The notes beneath the pieces are model-generated. The model did no database searches. It had not been told where the DNA came from and was given only the letters and a program-made list of their open reading frames with translations. Below, piece by piece: positions 11,646 to 24,038 of a stretch of DNA of 64,000 bases. Made by a program: the position numbers and the translations under genes. The stretch is taken from the NCBI GenBank assembly GCA_019426215.1, contig CM033405.1, positions 32,704,199 to 32,768,198 of the forward strand. The letters are read 5' to 3'. Each line of letters starts with the position of its first letter. The first letter of the stretch is position 1. This DNA is from Buddleja alternifolia (lineage: Eukaryota > Streptophyta > Magnoliopsida > Lamiales > Scrophulariaceae).

Positions 11646-13467
11646 TATGTATGTGGTAAGTTATGGTTTGTTGCTGAAGATTACGTCGTGGCTGAGAAAT
11701 AAATTTGTGTTGAAAGTTGATCATTTTGATTTAATATTTTTGGGTCTTATATTGAGTATATTGTTTAATTTATTTAACTTTTTCTTGAACTTGGATTCTA
11801 AGTAGGTGAATTTCCAATCAACCCACTTCTTGAACTTTGAGCATGTGAATTATTCTCACTTTTGCTACTAACCGTTTTTCAATTTTCCATTAGAAATATT
11901 TATATCACATTCTTATTCCGTTTCTATGTATGCAAAGGTGTAAAAGAGTCGTAATGGCTCAACTGAACAATATTTCTCTTTTAAATTAAATATATTTAGT
12001 GTTTTTTTTCCTTTTATTTTCTATATAAACAATTAAACATGTATGATTTATGATTAAGTTTCTGAGTGTCTCAGTTAAGTAGCATTTATTTGTATCTCTA
12101 AACAAATTTATTGATTTAAAAATTATTTCTTCCTATCATATTATGCATGTACATGTTATAAACAAGTTGATTATTCCCCTGATTCTCTCTTAAAGATTTG
12201 ATGGGTGTCGATTTGTAGATAATTCGAATCCACAGGGATTGGTTCAGATTATTTCTCAAATAAACGAATAAAATAAAAGGGGTTTTTTTAATAATCGATT
12301 AAACTAAAATTAAACTAAATAACAAAAATTATTAAAATCAAGAGATGCAAAATTAACTTTATGAGATTCTAGCCTAAGGAGTATCTCCGTTTGATTTTTC
12401 CTTGATGCAAAGATAAAATATTCATGAATAAATTGGCTAACAAGCTCTAACCTGATTTATCGATAATTACTTCTCTTATTGAGCTCTTAGGATTTAATTT
12501 AACAATAGCATTGAGAAATAGAGAAACACCAATTCTTCGCAAGCTCGGTTCATTTAGATTAGATCACAATTCCCATAACAACAAGAAACTTGTCATAATC
12601 AATGTTAATGCCACAAATATTAGAATAACCAAACAATGAGATTCTAAATGGTTACTATTTTATTATTTAATTAATCAAAATAATGATTTCAACAAACAGA
12701 ACGAAAATATGCAAATACTCAAAACAAAGAAGGAATAAATTAAATTATCTCACAACTAACAAATTTAGTTTGATTTGAAAAAATAAAAACGCAGAATTTC
12801 TTCCTATCATATAATCTAATGCACTAGTACATAAGTTAAAGAAATAGGAAAGTTCCTACAAGATGCAACTTCATGTGTCTTCTTCTTTTTCTCCATCTTT
12901 TTCTTCATTTTCTTCTTCTTTCAAATTTCACCCTCGATTTCTTACTGTAATATGATGTAACTTTTGCAGTGCTTTAAATATGTAGCTAACATGTTTAACC
13001 TATTTTTTTCTTTTATGAAACAGTATAATATACAAGATAAACTTGGAGGTCCCAAATTCATGGTAAATTATTGTTCAAATAATTTGTAATTTTGGATTAT
13101 ATTATTATTGCATAATATTGTAATTTAATATAATTAATTTGTTTTGTGATTTATTATTCTTTATCATATTAATTTATATTTTTATTTGTAATAGATGGTA
13201 AACTTAGGTGAAGTTCATATGAATGCTAACTTTGATATTTCATCTCTTCTTTCATGTTGTACTACTAGTGATCTCACAAGTGGGGATGGAAATGATAATT
13301 TACAATAACAATCTTACACCATTGAGGGCCGCCAACATCGACTGTAGCTTGCACAGTATCCACCTTGGCTCAGCTATTCGGGGTTGAGAAATTTTATCTT
13401 TCAACCCGTTTCTGCACTCATTGTCAATCTACGACATGACTCGACCAAGTGGATGCAATTTGCCATA
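11646..13467. other. intergenic sequence and TGA-gene 3' flank
   Basis: No gene seen. About 12190-12960 looks like dispersed plant repeat sequence (attcgaatccacagggattgg followed by AT-rich text). The 3' UTR of the minus-strand bZIP gene should occupy part of 13200-13467, but its polyadenylation point cannot be placed. Confidence 0.4.
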
Positions 13468-16400
13468 TCATTCCCGCGACCTTGCAAGCCAAACAGAACT
13501 GAGGGCTCGAAGCCTTGAAAAATATTCATTTATCAAAAGAAGCGCACGAGCTGATTGTCTCGTTGTCAATATACGGTGCATTTGTTGTAGTGTTTGTTGT
13601 CGCAAGTTGTCAGCCTAGTAAATGTAGAGAGACAGAGAGAGATCAGCCCGCTAAAACTTATGTCCAAAACTTTAAACAAGTAGTCACAAGAGGCATCTTT
13701 TCAATTTCTACATTTATTTTAGGATAAATCACGTAGACACCCCATGTGACCTTAATTACGAAAGCACACCGAGATTTAAGAAATTACCATAACTTCTCAT
13801 GTCAATAAAAAGTATATGACAATTTCACCCCGTCAGTAGAAAGCAAATTATAATTTCATTGTCCGTTTTTGGAGTTGTCAGATCCGGGTGGGCGTCTTGG
13901 TAATTTGCAAAACCTCAAGGGCTTGTGGTAATTGTCCAATAAGTGAAGGTTTGTGCATGTTATTATGCCTTATTTGGATATCGACTAGGATATAAAAGGA
14001 AACACAAAAGAGCCTCAATAACTATTATGAAATCGAAATATCACCTGACGGAGAAAACCTTCAAGAGTTCCCAATTTCGCCATGGCCATTGCCATTTGAC
14101 CCATATAATTAGCGACGTCTCCTGACGAACGTTCGGGTCCTGAAGAAGCATTGGCTAACGTCTCTGCTAGAGATTGCTGCAACGCCTCCATACCTTGTGA
14201 AAGGGCGTCTTCTGCTTGATACGATGATTTTTGCAAGTTGTATATCCCTGTCAACTGCTGCTCCGTTAGAGGCTCCAGTTGGTTCACAAGAAGCTGCATC
14301 GCCATCAAAATGCCCGTTCAAAGAAATTGAAAAACAAAAATGTTTGAAGATATATATTTAGACTCAGACGGAGATATGATTTAAAGATCTGAAGGAGCCA
14401 AAAATGTGAATTCCATCTATTTTACGTTAAAACTTGAGATTATAGGCAACTCAGGTGGTCGTCTGCTAGGTCCAACCCCTAATTGCTCCATCTCTTATAA
14501 AATTGGAAGAATGATGAAAAAGAAACGAGCTTGCACTTGTGAAATTTCTAAAACCACGAGCATAAATCTGGTCACATTAGATTAAGCATACTGTAACCAG
14601 AAAAGACTTGGGTTGTGTTTGGATCGAAGGATTTGAAAGCTATTGATTTCAAATTCACCAATAAATCTATTTTGGATGATTTCAAGTTGCAAGGAATTTC
14701 AAACCTATTGAAACTCATTTTTAGCTATTTTATTTTTACGTCATTACGGTGGATTTCAAATCCACCCAATTTAGAGTCATTTGATCCTTCCTCCAGTTCC
14801 ATTCCTTAAATCCAAATTCATCATCCAAATACAACCTTAAAAGTATTTTCATACTTCCGAGACCAATCCTTTTTCACCGTCACGAAAACATCCAATATGT
14901 GTTCTTAAACGAACAATAGCCATTTAGAAACTGTGTTGAAAAACAGACTACACAAATTTGCTTGGACCGAGATGTGTAGAACCCAGCAGATAGATTTTAA
15001 GTATACTATATTCACGGAGACGCACCTTGAGTAGTTCAGATGGGCGAAAACCGCCAATCCACATAAAACACCTTTCTACAGGTGATTTCCACATTCCTGA
15101 TAAGATGTGGAACACATCAGCCTTGGCCGCATTACCTTTCAGCCTGAAAACGTCATTAAAATGCGTTGCCATGTTCTCCACAACAGTACGAAGTTCCGTG
15201 TCGCTTGCGTGCGAATTAACTGCTGTTCTCAGCTCATTTATCCGTGTATTCTGTTCTTCCGTCCACCGTGCATATTCCACATCAAAAACCAAGGCCCCTG
15301 CGTTAATAGGACTCAATGATAAGGAGAAACCGAATAAATCTGAAAATAGTGAAATTATACTCTCAACTCGACTCAATTTGTTTTCAATCCTAGCTATATG
15401 TGTATAATGAGGAATCTTAATTGTACTAAGCATCATAGAATAATATTTATGCCTTATTGGTTGTTCAATCTCTAGTTAGGTGAATACGGGTCGGTAAAAA
15501 TTCAACATCCAATATGTACGAGTATATTATGTATTTTTTGTTAAAAGTAGCGGTGAAAACATAAGCTATAAAAGTACTAAAACGAGTAATATACGAATTT
15601 AATCTACTGATTTATGGTGAAATTGTAATGTGTTTTTACCGACTGGGGAAGTTATGGTAATTTTTCAAACCTCAGGCGATTCGTAGATAGGGTCTCATGG
15701 AGGGAAATAATATTAAAACCAGTTATAATTCTAACAATGAAGAGTTCGGTAAGAAAAAAATCACACCATTGGCGCTCCCTGCATTAGACTGATCTCCCGT
15801 GCTTGAAATGAAGATGCCCTGCTGACGTGCTCGTTGCAGTTTCTGCTCTAGTTGAGTTAGCTTCATACGGCTACTCTCAAGTTGCTGTACATACGCCTGA
15901 AAGTAAAAATAAAGCAAGCAAGAATTATCCTAATTAGTCTAAGGTTTTCATAAATCAGCAATTAGAAGGCGCTAAAACTCGAATATGAATGCTAAAACCT
16001 ACCTTCTTCCTCAGTCTGCTTTTCCTAGCAGCTTCACGATTTTGGGCGAGCCTTCGCTGTGTCTGGATATCATTACCAAGAAAGGATCAATAAGCTACTC
16101 AAGAACTTTAGTAGATTGAAACTAATTATAAGAGTGATTGTAAAAGCTTCCAGAACTTGGATTCTCGTGACAATCATTATCATCCATATTGTGTGACCTA
16201 TGACCTACATGGGTCAATCATACATGAATAACTGTGATTGTATTGAAACTCCGTTTCTACAAATGACCTCTACTATAAAGGTGTAACTTTAAGATATGTT
16301 TCTAACTTTTGGGGATTTATGAGAACGTGTGAACTTAATAAATAGTATTCTAGCATATTGGTGAAACCTTCTGATCTGTGGTTTTCTCTTTTGATTTATC

Positions 16401-18917
16401 ACTTGAATCGGAGACGGCAACAGCAGCAGATTGGCCCATTTCAAACTGCACAGTGACCACAAACACATCAGGCACAAATGCAACGAAAGGAAATTGTTTA
16501 TATAAATCAAGAAACTCAATTAAATTTATGGGGATATTATCTAAGTGGAATAAGTCAAATTGAAGCAATGAAATTACAAGGTTGACCTAAGATGTGGATT
16601 TTTTGGTCTACATACCAAAATAGAACTCTATTTCGTAAATTGGACCCCCTCCCCTCCAAAAAATAAAGAAAGAAAGAAAGAAACCTCTTATTTAAAGTTA
16701 GAGAAACTTGCGGAATTAGTCCCACATGATAGGTCCCCTTGCAATTTTAGTCCAGCGTTTACAAACTTGCAAAATTAGTCACACACATACATTTTTCCAT
16801 TTTTAGTGTTAACCGATAAAAAACACATGAAAATCGTTACTTTAGTCACGTACCTTGCACATGATCAGTACTAAACTTAATGGAGCGTGCATTCCACGCA
16901 CGAAATTCCATCCGTTTTCTCACGGATGGGACCAAAATTGCAAAAAATATACACCCTGTGAGGACTAATTTTGCAAATTTATTAAAAAAAAAAAAAAAAA
17001 AGAGGACAAGGCCCCTATGGGATGGTCCAACATTGCACTTTTCTTTTAAAGTAATAATGCGACACCAATAACTTTCAACAACTAGTTTCAAGGACAAGAA
17101 TTTAATAATAAACAAAATTTTCACTTTTTTCAACTTTCTGAGCTCTGAGCTAATACTCCATTGTCAAACTTGAACTACAAAATAGGGCGGAGGTAGTATA
17201 TATGATTGAAGTGGTAGTAGAAGAAAAATCACCCTTTGATTTCTATCATCTGGATCCATATCTGTCGAAATATCCGTATTGGAACTAGAATCTGCCATAT
17301 TAGATTCTCCCCAGTTCTCATTTTGACCACCAAAAACTGATACGACATTTGGCCGAGGTCCCTTTTGCAATTGTGCTGATTGAGACCCCGGAATAGTCCC
17401 AAAAACATTCGTGTTGGTCGAAGCAAGAGACTACACAATAAATGGATATAAGATTTCAGAAACTTGACAAAAATTAGGGATGATTTCAAAAGTAAGACAG
17501 ATATAAATAGTTCAAAGAAGTGGTTGTTACCTTATTCATTGTTTGGCTGTTCATAGTTGGATTAAATACTGGATCTGTACCCGAATATTTCGTTTTCAGA
17601 AATATGGAGTTCGTAACAAAAGAACAAGAGCTATTAAACATAATGAAGTATCACTTAAAAAAGAAATTAGTGTAAGACCGCATTGGCTCCTTCTGTAGCA
17701 AGATATGTTAATAATAGGGTCGAATAAAATTTTGATAATTTGAGATGTGAAATTGTAAAATTGCGGTGTTAAACGAAGCATTGATCTTGGGAAGATTCGA
17801 GTTTTGCCACACATATTCGAAACGAAAGCTATTCATGCAAATATAAAGCATAGTAACATTTCAAAAATAATTATAAGCTAACTGATTTGATAGAGCTGAA
17901 TGGTGATGGACAAAAAAAACCAGGAATGGAGGGACAATATTTAACCACTAAAGAAAACTAAGGCTCGTGAAATTCACTCCGAGTGGCATTACCAGTATCT
18001 CCAATTCGAAATCCAAGATACTGCTCGAGGGCCCCAAAATCAGAAATTCGAGATGATTGCATTGTGTTTGCTTCTGTACCCCTGAAATTTTCAAGTTACA
18101 CTTACCAGCAGCTATCAAATCAAAATACTATGAGTTATACAGAAGACCGAATCACGGTTTGTAGAGGTATAAAAAATCGAGCAGAGCTAAATAAGGTTAT
18201 CTTAAGCTTGTTTGAATTTTTATCGAGCTTCAAAAATTGTGCTTGATCTTGGCTTACTATTAATAAAATGGAGCTTTACCAAGCTTTAGTTGAGTTGAAT
18301 ACGGTTGAACTCGAGTAATTTATTCTTCTAACACATATTTTATCATTTTAACTAATTGAGTCGAGCTTGCTCTAGACATACACGAGATGATTTCACTGAA
18401 CCAACTCTCATAAAGAGTACACCGAGACTACATCAAGACTCAGTGCGAGTGAATAAACTACATAAGCTTCAAAATCAACATAATTATATAGCATTAAACT
18501 TTCGATAACTTATAACGAACAATTGTCAGAAGTACAAGCGTTTAACTCAATTTCAATATCCTTTCGTAATCCGTACCTACTTATTACCCATAAGCTCTGT
18601 TTCTTTACCTAAACCAATTGCATAATCACCTCATTAGTACAATCTTACCATATTCCACAAAAAGCTTACAATTTACAATGTTACCCGCAATAATCAATCA
18701 TATGAAAGTTCTAAGGGCAGGGCAGTTTATATCTGATTCATCTCGTATTCTATTTAACATATGCACGCCACGTGTACAAATACGATATCAATTAAACTCC
18801 TTATATTCACCAAAGACTTGACTTGAACAATAATTTGAACTCAAATAAGAAATAAGTAGTATAGAGAAAAAATTACATGGGATTGGTAACTTGTGCCTGA
18901 TAAATGAAGCCAGGCAT
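13468..18917 (-). CDS. TGA-type bZIP transcription factor (class II TGA2/5/6-like), ten coding exons
   Basis: Coding exons in transcript order: 18877-18917, 17993-18081, 17531-17574, 17233-17430, 16368-16445, 16003-16062, 15767-15896, 15026-15297, 14045-14293, 13468-13614. They total 1308 bases, or 435 aa, with all phases compatible and GT-AG borders. Residues 151-170 form the basic region (NREAARKSRLRKK), followed by a leucine zipper (AYVQQLESSRMKLTQLEQ) to about 200. From about 215 comes the DOG1/TGA regulatory region (VEYARWTEEQ, DVFHILSGMW, ERCFMWIGGFRPSELLK, EDALSQGMEALQQSL, GKLGTLEGFL-like, then ILTTRQSARALL near the end). TGA factors bind TGACG elements and recruit NPR1-type co-activators in salicylate and detoxification responses, and some act in development. 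The class II call rests on overall resemblance. The start Met (18915-18917) follows an in-frame stop further upstream. A second Met at 18062 could start a shorter form. At least three introns carry transposon-like repeats. Confidence 0.93.
13728..13945. repeat. dispersed TIR-like repeat inside TGA intron 9
   Basis: The text ggataaatcacgtagacaccc ... ggtaattgtccaataagtga matches a second copy at about 54412-54632 in a Nudix intron (gggtaaattacatagaaccc ... ggtaattacccaataagtga). A related fragment lies near 15600-15690. The terminal style resembles the Mutator-like ends at 3621 and 40784, but no duplication was defined. Confidence 0.5.
14609..14836. mobile_element. MITE in TGA intron 8
   Basis: The ends are inverted: gggttgtgtttggatcgaagg at the left mirrors ccaaatacaacctt at the right. 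The interior is non-coding and A/T-rich with two palindromic ggatttcaaatccacc-like parts. This is the common gtttggat class of plant MITE, PIF/Harbinger- or hAT-like. Target duplication uncertain. Confidence 0.6.
16699..16985. mobile_element. MITE-like inverted repeat in TGA intron 4
   Basis: The left end aaacttgcggaattagtccc is mirrored near the right end by aggactaattttgcaaattt, followed by a run of A. Tracts such as gcaaaattagtc recur within it. Non-coding. Element borders are approximate. Confidence 0.5.
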
Positions 18918-19636
18918 TCCAGAATTGAGTGTTGTACTACCCTTAAATCACCATCACCACCTACAAAAATACACCAAAACTGGCCAAAATGACAAAGGAG
19001 AATAAATTAAAACATACAAGTCAATTAGTACTCATTAGAAATATCAAATCTATAGATATACAAATCAAAAACCTAAATACCAACCTTTTCAATACAATAA
19101 AATCACCAAAAAAAAAGGCAAACCCCATTAAAACCCTTTTCACATATACCTCCAATATACGGTTAAAATACAGAGAACAAAGAATTGAGCAAAACCCAGA
19201 CGCTGAAATGTTGTCAAAAGCTCAAAAATACCAGAATTTTGAAGGTAAACGACATCAAGATTGGATCTTTTTGACTTTTAATGGCTTTAATAAATGACTC
19301 ATAGAGGTGCACTAAAACTTGTACTTTGATTTGATTATGTAAATTTTCTCCACTCTCAGCACAAAATTGAAGAGCCCAGATATATATACATATATATATG
19401 TATGTATGCGTGTGTGTGTATATATATGTATAAATATGATTTTAATGAAGCTTCTTTATTTAATGCTTATACTTATAGGGTTTGTTTATATATTGCGTGT
19501 TCATGGAGATAGAGAGATGTGACGTTCAATCATGCCAAAATATGCGTCATTTTAGTCTGAAGCTTTTTATCTCCACTTTCCAAAGCTTTATATCCATATT
19601 TTTTTATGCTTTTCTGCTAACTTTTTTTAATACTCG
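18918..19636 (-). promoter_or_regulatory. 5' flank of the TGA gene with a TGACG motif
   Basis: This upstream stretch holds a TA/TG microsatellite at about 19379-19430 and a single TGACGT (19520-19525), about 600 bases before the start codon. TGACG is the core that TGA proteins bind, so autoregulation is possible, but one such motif is expected often by chance. An AG acceptor just before the first coding exon (tttttgtag, about 18960) allows a 5' UTR intron. Confidence 0.35.
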
Positions 19637-19764
19637 ATTAGGTTGTGGTGGAACCCCCTGTACTTATTTGTAATCTCATTTGACCATATAAAAATTAGTG
19701 AAATTAGAGTTTCTTCTCCCCCATTTATGTGTTATTGCATTTTGTGGTTTATCAACAATGAAAT

Positions 19765-20769
19765 CACGGTTCAAAGTTTCTTTTCTTTTCCACCGAAACG
19801 TCCGAAAAGTTTCTGTTTTTCAACTTACGGAAAAGAAATCACCATATAGTTTCGAAATTATATTGTTTCCTAGGAAACTCTTAATGTTTCTAATGTTTCC
19901 ATGGAAACTCTCAATGTTTCCATGGTTTTCATGTTCATTTCCATGGAACATGGAAACATTGAGAGTTTGGTAATTTCTTTTCAAAAATATTTGCTCTATC
20001 ACCAACACATTGAGAGTTTTAAAAAGATTTTCATGAAAATCATAGAAAGCATTGAGAGTTTGGTAATTACTTTTCAAAAAGATTTGCTCTATCGCAAATA
20101 CAACAGAGCTCTCAAATCTCTCAATGTAGGGAAAAAGGTAAAAGAAGAAGAAGAAGAAGAATAAATGAAGAGTAATAATCTAACAATCAAATAAATATTT
20201 ATTTCACCGATGAGCGATTTTTTATCATGCGACTCAAGATGAAGATTATTGTATTATCAATTAAAATAATTTTTTCAGATAATTTGCAGATGAATTTGAA
20301 ACCATGGTATCATCCATATTAACTTTTTTTTTTCATGACAGCACTTTTAGAAAAAAAAATTCACAATTTAAGTTACTAAATTTTTATCAATTATATGCTC
20401 TGTGAATGCTAAACTTGAATAAAACATTACCATTTTTTATTTTTTTCACTCCAATACTTTTAGAATTTTTATTTCACAATTTAAGTTACTAAAATTTTAT
20501 CGGTTATATATTCTGTAAATGTTAAACTTGAATCAAAAGATACCACTTTATTTATTTGTGTAATTTGATCGATTATTGATGTAGATCTATAAACATTTTA
20601 CACAACTATTGTTTTTTGCTAGTGAAAAGAGGAAGCAACCCTTCTTTACTTCTTTTTTCACGGTTTTTACCTTGTTTCTAGCATTTTTCAAGTTTTCCAT
20701 GACGTTTCCGATACGTTTCTTATATTTAAGAACTCGAAACTTATCATGGAAACGAAATTTTGATCCTTG
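19765..20769. mobile_element. hAT-type non-autonomous element (1.0 kb)
   Basis: Inverted ends cacggttcaaagtttc and (mirrored) caaggatcaaaatttc, with the 8-bp direct repeat aatgaaat at 19757-19764 and 20770-20777. Sister unit B (about 25110) continues straight through the site (ccatgaaattgtcg), an empty-site comparison supporting insertion. The interior lacks transposase. It holds a perfect 20-bp inverted repeat (19905-19924 and 19949-19968) and a duplicated motif (cattgagagtttggtaatt at about 19957 and 20051). Confidence 0.85.
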
Positions 20770-20777
20770 AATGAAAT

Positions 20778-22177
20778 TGTCGAAATTTGGTTTCGAGATT
20801 CGTTGAAGAAAATATTGAGCGAGATAAGTCTAAAGAAAAATTATTATATTTCATAAAGACAGATTTTCTTTTCAAATTCAAGAAAATTCAAGAAATTTTG
20901 GAGAATATAAAAGTGGGAAACTGTGAGTCTCTTATGTTAAATTTCATAAATGTCTTTTTTTTTTTTTTTGATAGAAGCATAAATATGTCACTTTATTAGC
21001 TCCTTTTACATTGCTCATCATCACCAGCAATCTTTTTTGTAATCTCATTGACTATTCTTTCAATTCCTATCAACTATTTTTGCTTTTTACTTTTCATAGT
21101 AATAATTAAAAATGTCTAGATTAACAAATTATTCTCCGGAGTTTTCAAAATTTCACGATTGCAACTACATGATGGATCCATATTAGGTCACAAAACGAAA
21201 AGTTAAAATTACAAAAGAGTGTTGAGTTCCGAAGCAGAATTGTTCAAGACCTGTGCTTCGTAGTAATAAAAGGGGAGTTTAGGGCAGTTCTTGAAATTGG
21301 TAATTTATGTATGGATTCTATTGTTATTTAAGAAATTTAGTTGGATGAAACTCAATAGCTAAGCCTATGGATCAAAGTTTCGTTTCTAGCATGTGTTTCG
21401 AGCTCATAAATACTGAAAATATTTCGGAAACAACATAGAAAATTTGTCAAATTAAAGAAATATGTCAAAAAGTCATTATATAAATAAAAATAAATTACTT
21501 TTGTAATTTGGTGTGTGTTAAATTTTTCTTTTTGGACAACCTTGTTAAATAATTTCTGATATTGTCAACATTCAAAGCCATTAGGTGACGTTTAACCCAT
21601 ATGACAACTAACTATTACAATAATGATTAAAATTAACTATAATGAATATAGTACCTCAAAAAAGTAGAGTGCAATACACTTATATTATTATAGTAATATT
21701 ATCAATCACTATTAAGTTATATTAAGAATATGATACAAAAAATTCATATGTACATTGTTACAAATAAGAGTTCAATTAGAATACTTGAAAAAATCAAAAT
21801 ATGTGGTTGGAAAGTGAAATGTTTCGTAAAAAATGAAGGAAAAAGAAGTGTTCCGCAGGAAACTGAATAGCTTCGAAACTACACTTTGTTTTAGCTTTCA
21901 TTGACTTGAAAATAAAAATGTTTTTAGAGTTTGGTGAAAATATTTAGAAATTTGTATCCATGACAAGACTACATTTCCTTTCCCCCCACCATCCACATAA
22001 ACGTTGATAGATGATATTTTTTTAAGTTTTATTTATAGTGGTTGCCTAAAAAAAAAAAACCTACTAGAATATTCCTCTCGCAAGCTTGTGGACCAACTCT
22101 CCGTTTACATTTTAGTTTCAAAAGCAAAATACCCCCACGGTTACTTCTAAAGAGAACCACAATCATAAAAGTGACGA
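20778..22177. other. non-coding part of unit A
   Basis: Aligns with unit B 25120-26250 (gagattcgttgaagaaaatatt, gtgcttcgtagtaataaaagg) and, from about 21950, with unit C 33080-33340. No intact gene is seen. Confidence 0.55.
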
Positions 22178-22503
22178 TCACATTAGTAACATTGTGAGCG
22201 ATACAACAAAATGAGTACGAAAGTGATTGACCAGACAAGCAATATTACACTTAGTGCACCAGAATGTATTTGAAGGTATCTCAATCACACGAATGTCAGG
22301 ACTGACACTTAGGATACCCCACCTAAGCCCATAATATAGATATGGCACGATGCGAAAAAGCACTGATGATCGTTGAACCTACAAACTCTTTGCAAAACAT
22401 ATGCACATACAGAGTCGGGGGGTGCTGGTGGTGGCACATAAACACACATACTTGAGTGGATTGGATACACCTTTAAGCGGGGGAAACATTTAGATCCACA
22501 CAT
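22178..22503 (-). pseudogene. conserved short coding-like tract, unit A copy
   Basis: A minus-strand frame reading FRIVPYLYYGLRWGIL and then VIEIPSNTFWCTKCNIACLV is preserved in the same frame in unit C (33347-33690) and, with a 1-base deletion, in unit B. I do not recognise the protein. It ends about 440 bases downstream of the GRP pseudogene. An insertion in A (gtcggggggtgctggtgg) interrupts the upstream part. It may be a fragment of a larger gene duplicated with the GRP. Confidence 0.4.
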
Positions 22504-22944
22504 GTAAGACAGCTCGTAGCTTGTTAGCTCGGCTTAAGACTTTTTCAAACTTTACCAGATGTTAAAGTCTAAACTCAGATTCAAGTCAAGCATGTAATAT
22601 GAAGCGTTATGTAACTTTGTAATAAAAGATTTGAATTGATTTCAGATTATAACTTCGTAACCTTAATTAGTCTACAGTACACTCCAGGCAAAGAAGCAAT
22701 CAAAAAATATGGATAATATCACTTATCAGATGTTTGGTCCGGCAAGAACAAACTTAAATATTTTAGAAGTACCAGAGGCACCCAATAAGAAAACGAAACA
22801 TTTAAAGTGTCATAGGGTCGAGAAAAATAAGAAACGAGTATTAAAATAAAATTGATATTTATTGCAATTCAGGCTTATACATGTCTAAGCCATATATTTT
22901 TACACGACTGACATTTTATTTGCCTAAAAACATTATTTTTGTCA

Positions 22945-23853
22945 CTAATTTATGTAACATAGGTTATTGTACTCAATATAATTAATTTCTCGCTTCATAT
23001 TGCAAGCTATTGCTTCTTGAGAAGTGTAACAACATCTGCACCCTCCTCCACCATAGTGATTAGTATCACAGCAACCCCAATGGCATGGCCTTCCCCCGCC
23101 CCATCCTCCGCGCTGTCCGCCCCAACCACCGCCACCTCCGCCCCAACCGCCTCCACATCCACCCCAATTGCCGCCTCCTCCACCGTAGGATCCATCGCTA
23201 GCTATCTGATTTGCTTCCTCGGCTGCACCAAATTGATAACTCGACATTAGTAATTAGAGAAAATTAAATAGAAGACAACATTTGTATTTCAATAATACCA
23301 AATGTCTATATTGAATAAGTGTTTAAGTAAAGAAATATAAAATTAACTCTTACACGAAAGCACATATATATCCAAAGTAGAATTATATTGTTGAATGTAA
23401 TAAGAAAAAGCAGAATTAAGTTGAACACATTAAGTATAAAGGCATGATAGCTAGACAAATAAACAATAAATATCTTGTTTTTGAAGTATTGAACAATCAT
23501 TTTGCGATAAAAGCAAATAAAAAAAATTGGAGTGTCCGTTGTGGGACGAAGATTGTATATAATATATGATAATTTCAAATATATTTTAATTATCAAACAA
23601 GTATCAGTAAAAAGAAAATATGAGAATAAGAATTTTATCAAAAGCGAAACACATAAGTTAAAGCCTGGTACATTTGATAGTAAAATAAAAAATTTCTCGT
23701 ACCAAATTAGAAAAATCTCAATTGATAACTCAAATAATAAATAAACACGTGAACAATAACGGTTTATTCTGATATTCACTCTTTTTTCCCCGCCTTGACA
23801 AGAACCACAAAAAGGACACCAATAAAAATAAAAGTTTTGGACTTCATTTTCAT
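22945..23853 (-). pseudogene. glycine-rich protein pseudogene (unit A)
   Basis: The first exon (23794-23853) starts like the intact copy in unit C (MKMKSKTFI) but lacks 34 bases that encode the end of the signal peptide, shifting the frame across the splice. Its donor has changed from CAAG|GTGAG to CAAG|GCGGG. The second exon (22945-23222) keeps the Gly-rich region and the Cys-rich end (GGGGCRCCYTSQEA). A 4-base deletion replaces the last residues with a longer unrelated tail. The TATA box seen in unit C (TATAAATA) reads AATAAATA here. The antisense frame is a compositional shadow. Confidence 0.85.
23223..23793 (-). other. intron of the GRP pseudogene
   Basis: AT-rich, aligning with the intron at 34411-35003. 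The long minus-strand frame across it (about 183 codons) is rich in Phe, Tyr and Ile from AT bias and matches nothing recognisable. Confidence 0.7.
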
Positions 23854-24038
23854 ACAAGAGAAAAAGCTCTTATTCACTATGTCAAATTGCAGATTTTGAG
23901 AAGGATGGGATTCATAGTGCTTCATGAACTCTATTTATTGTATAAAACTTGGCCCATAAGTCATAAGCTGACATTATATTTCATTGAAGTTTAATATGTC
24001 TCATATAATTAATTCAATTTGTGGTTTGCAGTTGAGGA

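Noticed and set aside
13421..13727. Plus-strand frames over the last TGA exon
   Set aside because: Antisense to ILTTRQSARALL-encoding exon, no homology of their own.
15027..15407. 126-codon plus-strand frame
   Set aside because: Antisense shadow of the TGA exon at 15026-15297. The minus strand gives clear DOG1-region homology.
19374..19435. Regularly spaced TATA/TGTA repeats as a repeat array of interest
   Set aside because: Simple microsatellite; similar TA or TG runs occur at 26608, 37325, 50340 and 58490.
22945..23247. Calling the unit A GRP a functional 100-aa gene
   Set aside because: The frame begins in the intron at a residue without signal peptide. Exon 1, donor and 3' end are damaged relative to unit C.
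23306..23857. 183-codon minus-strand frame
   Set aside because: Covers the intron of the GRP pseudogene. Composition is AT-driven (Phe, Tyr, Ile, Leu) and the aligned unit C intron is not open.
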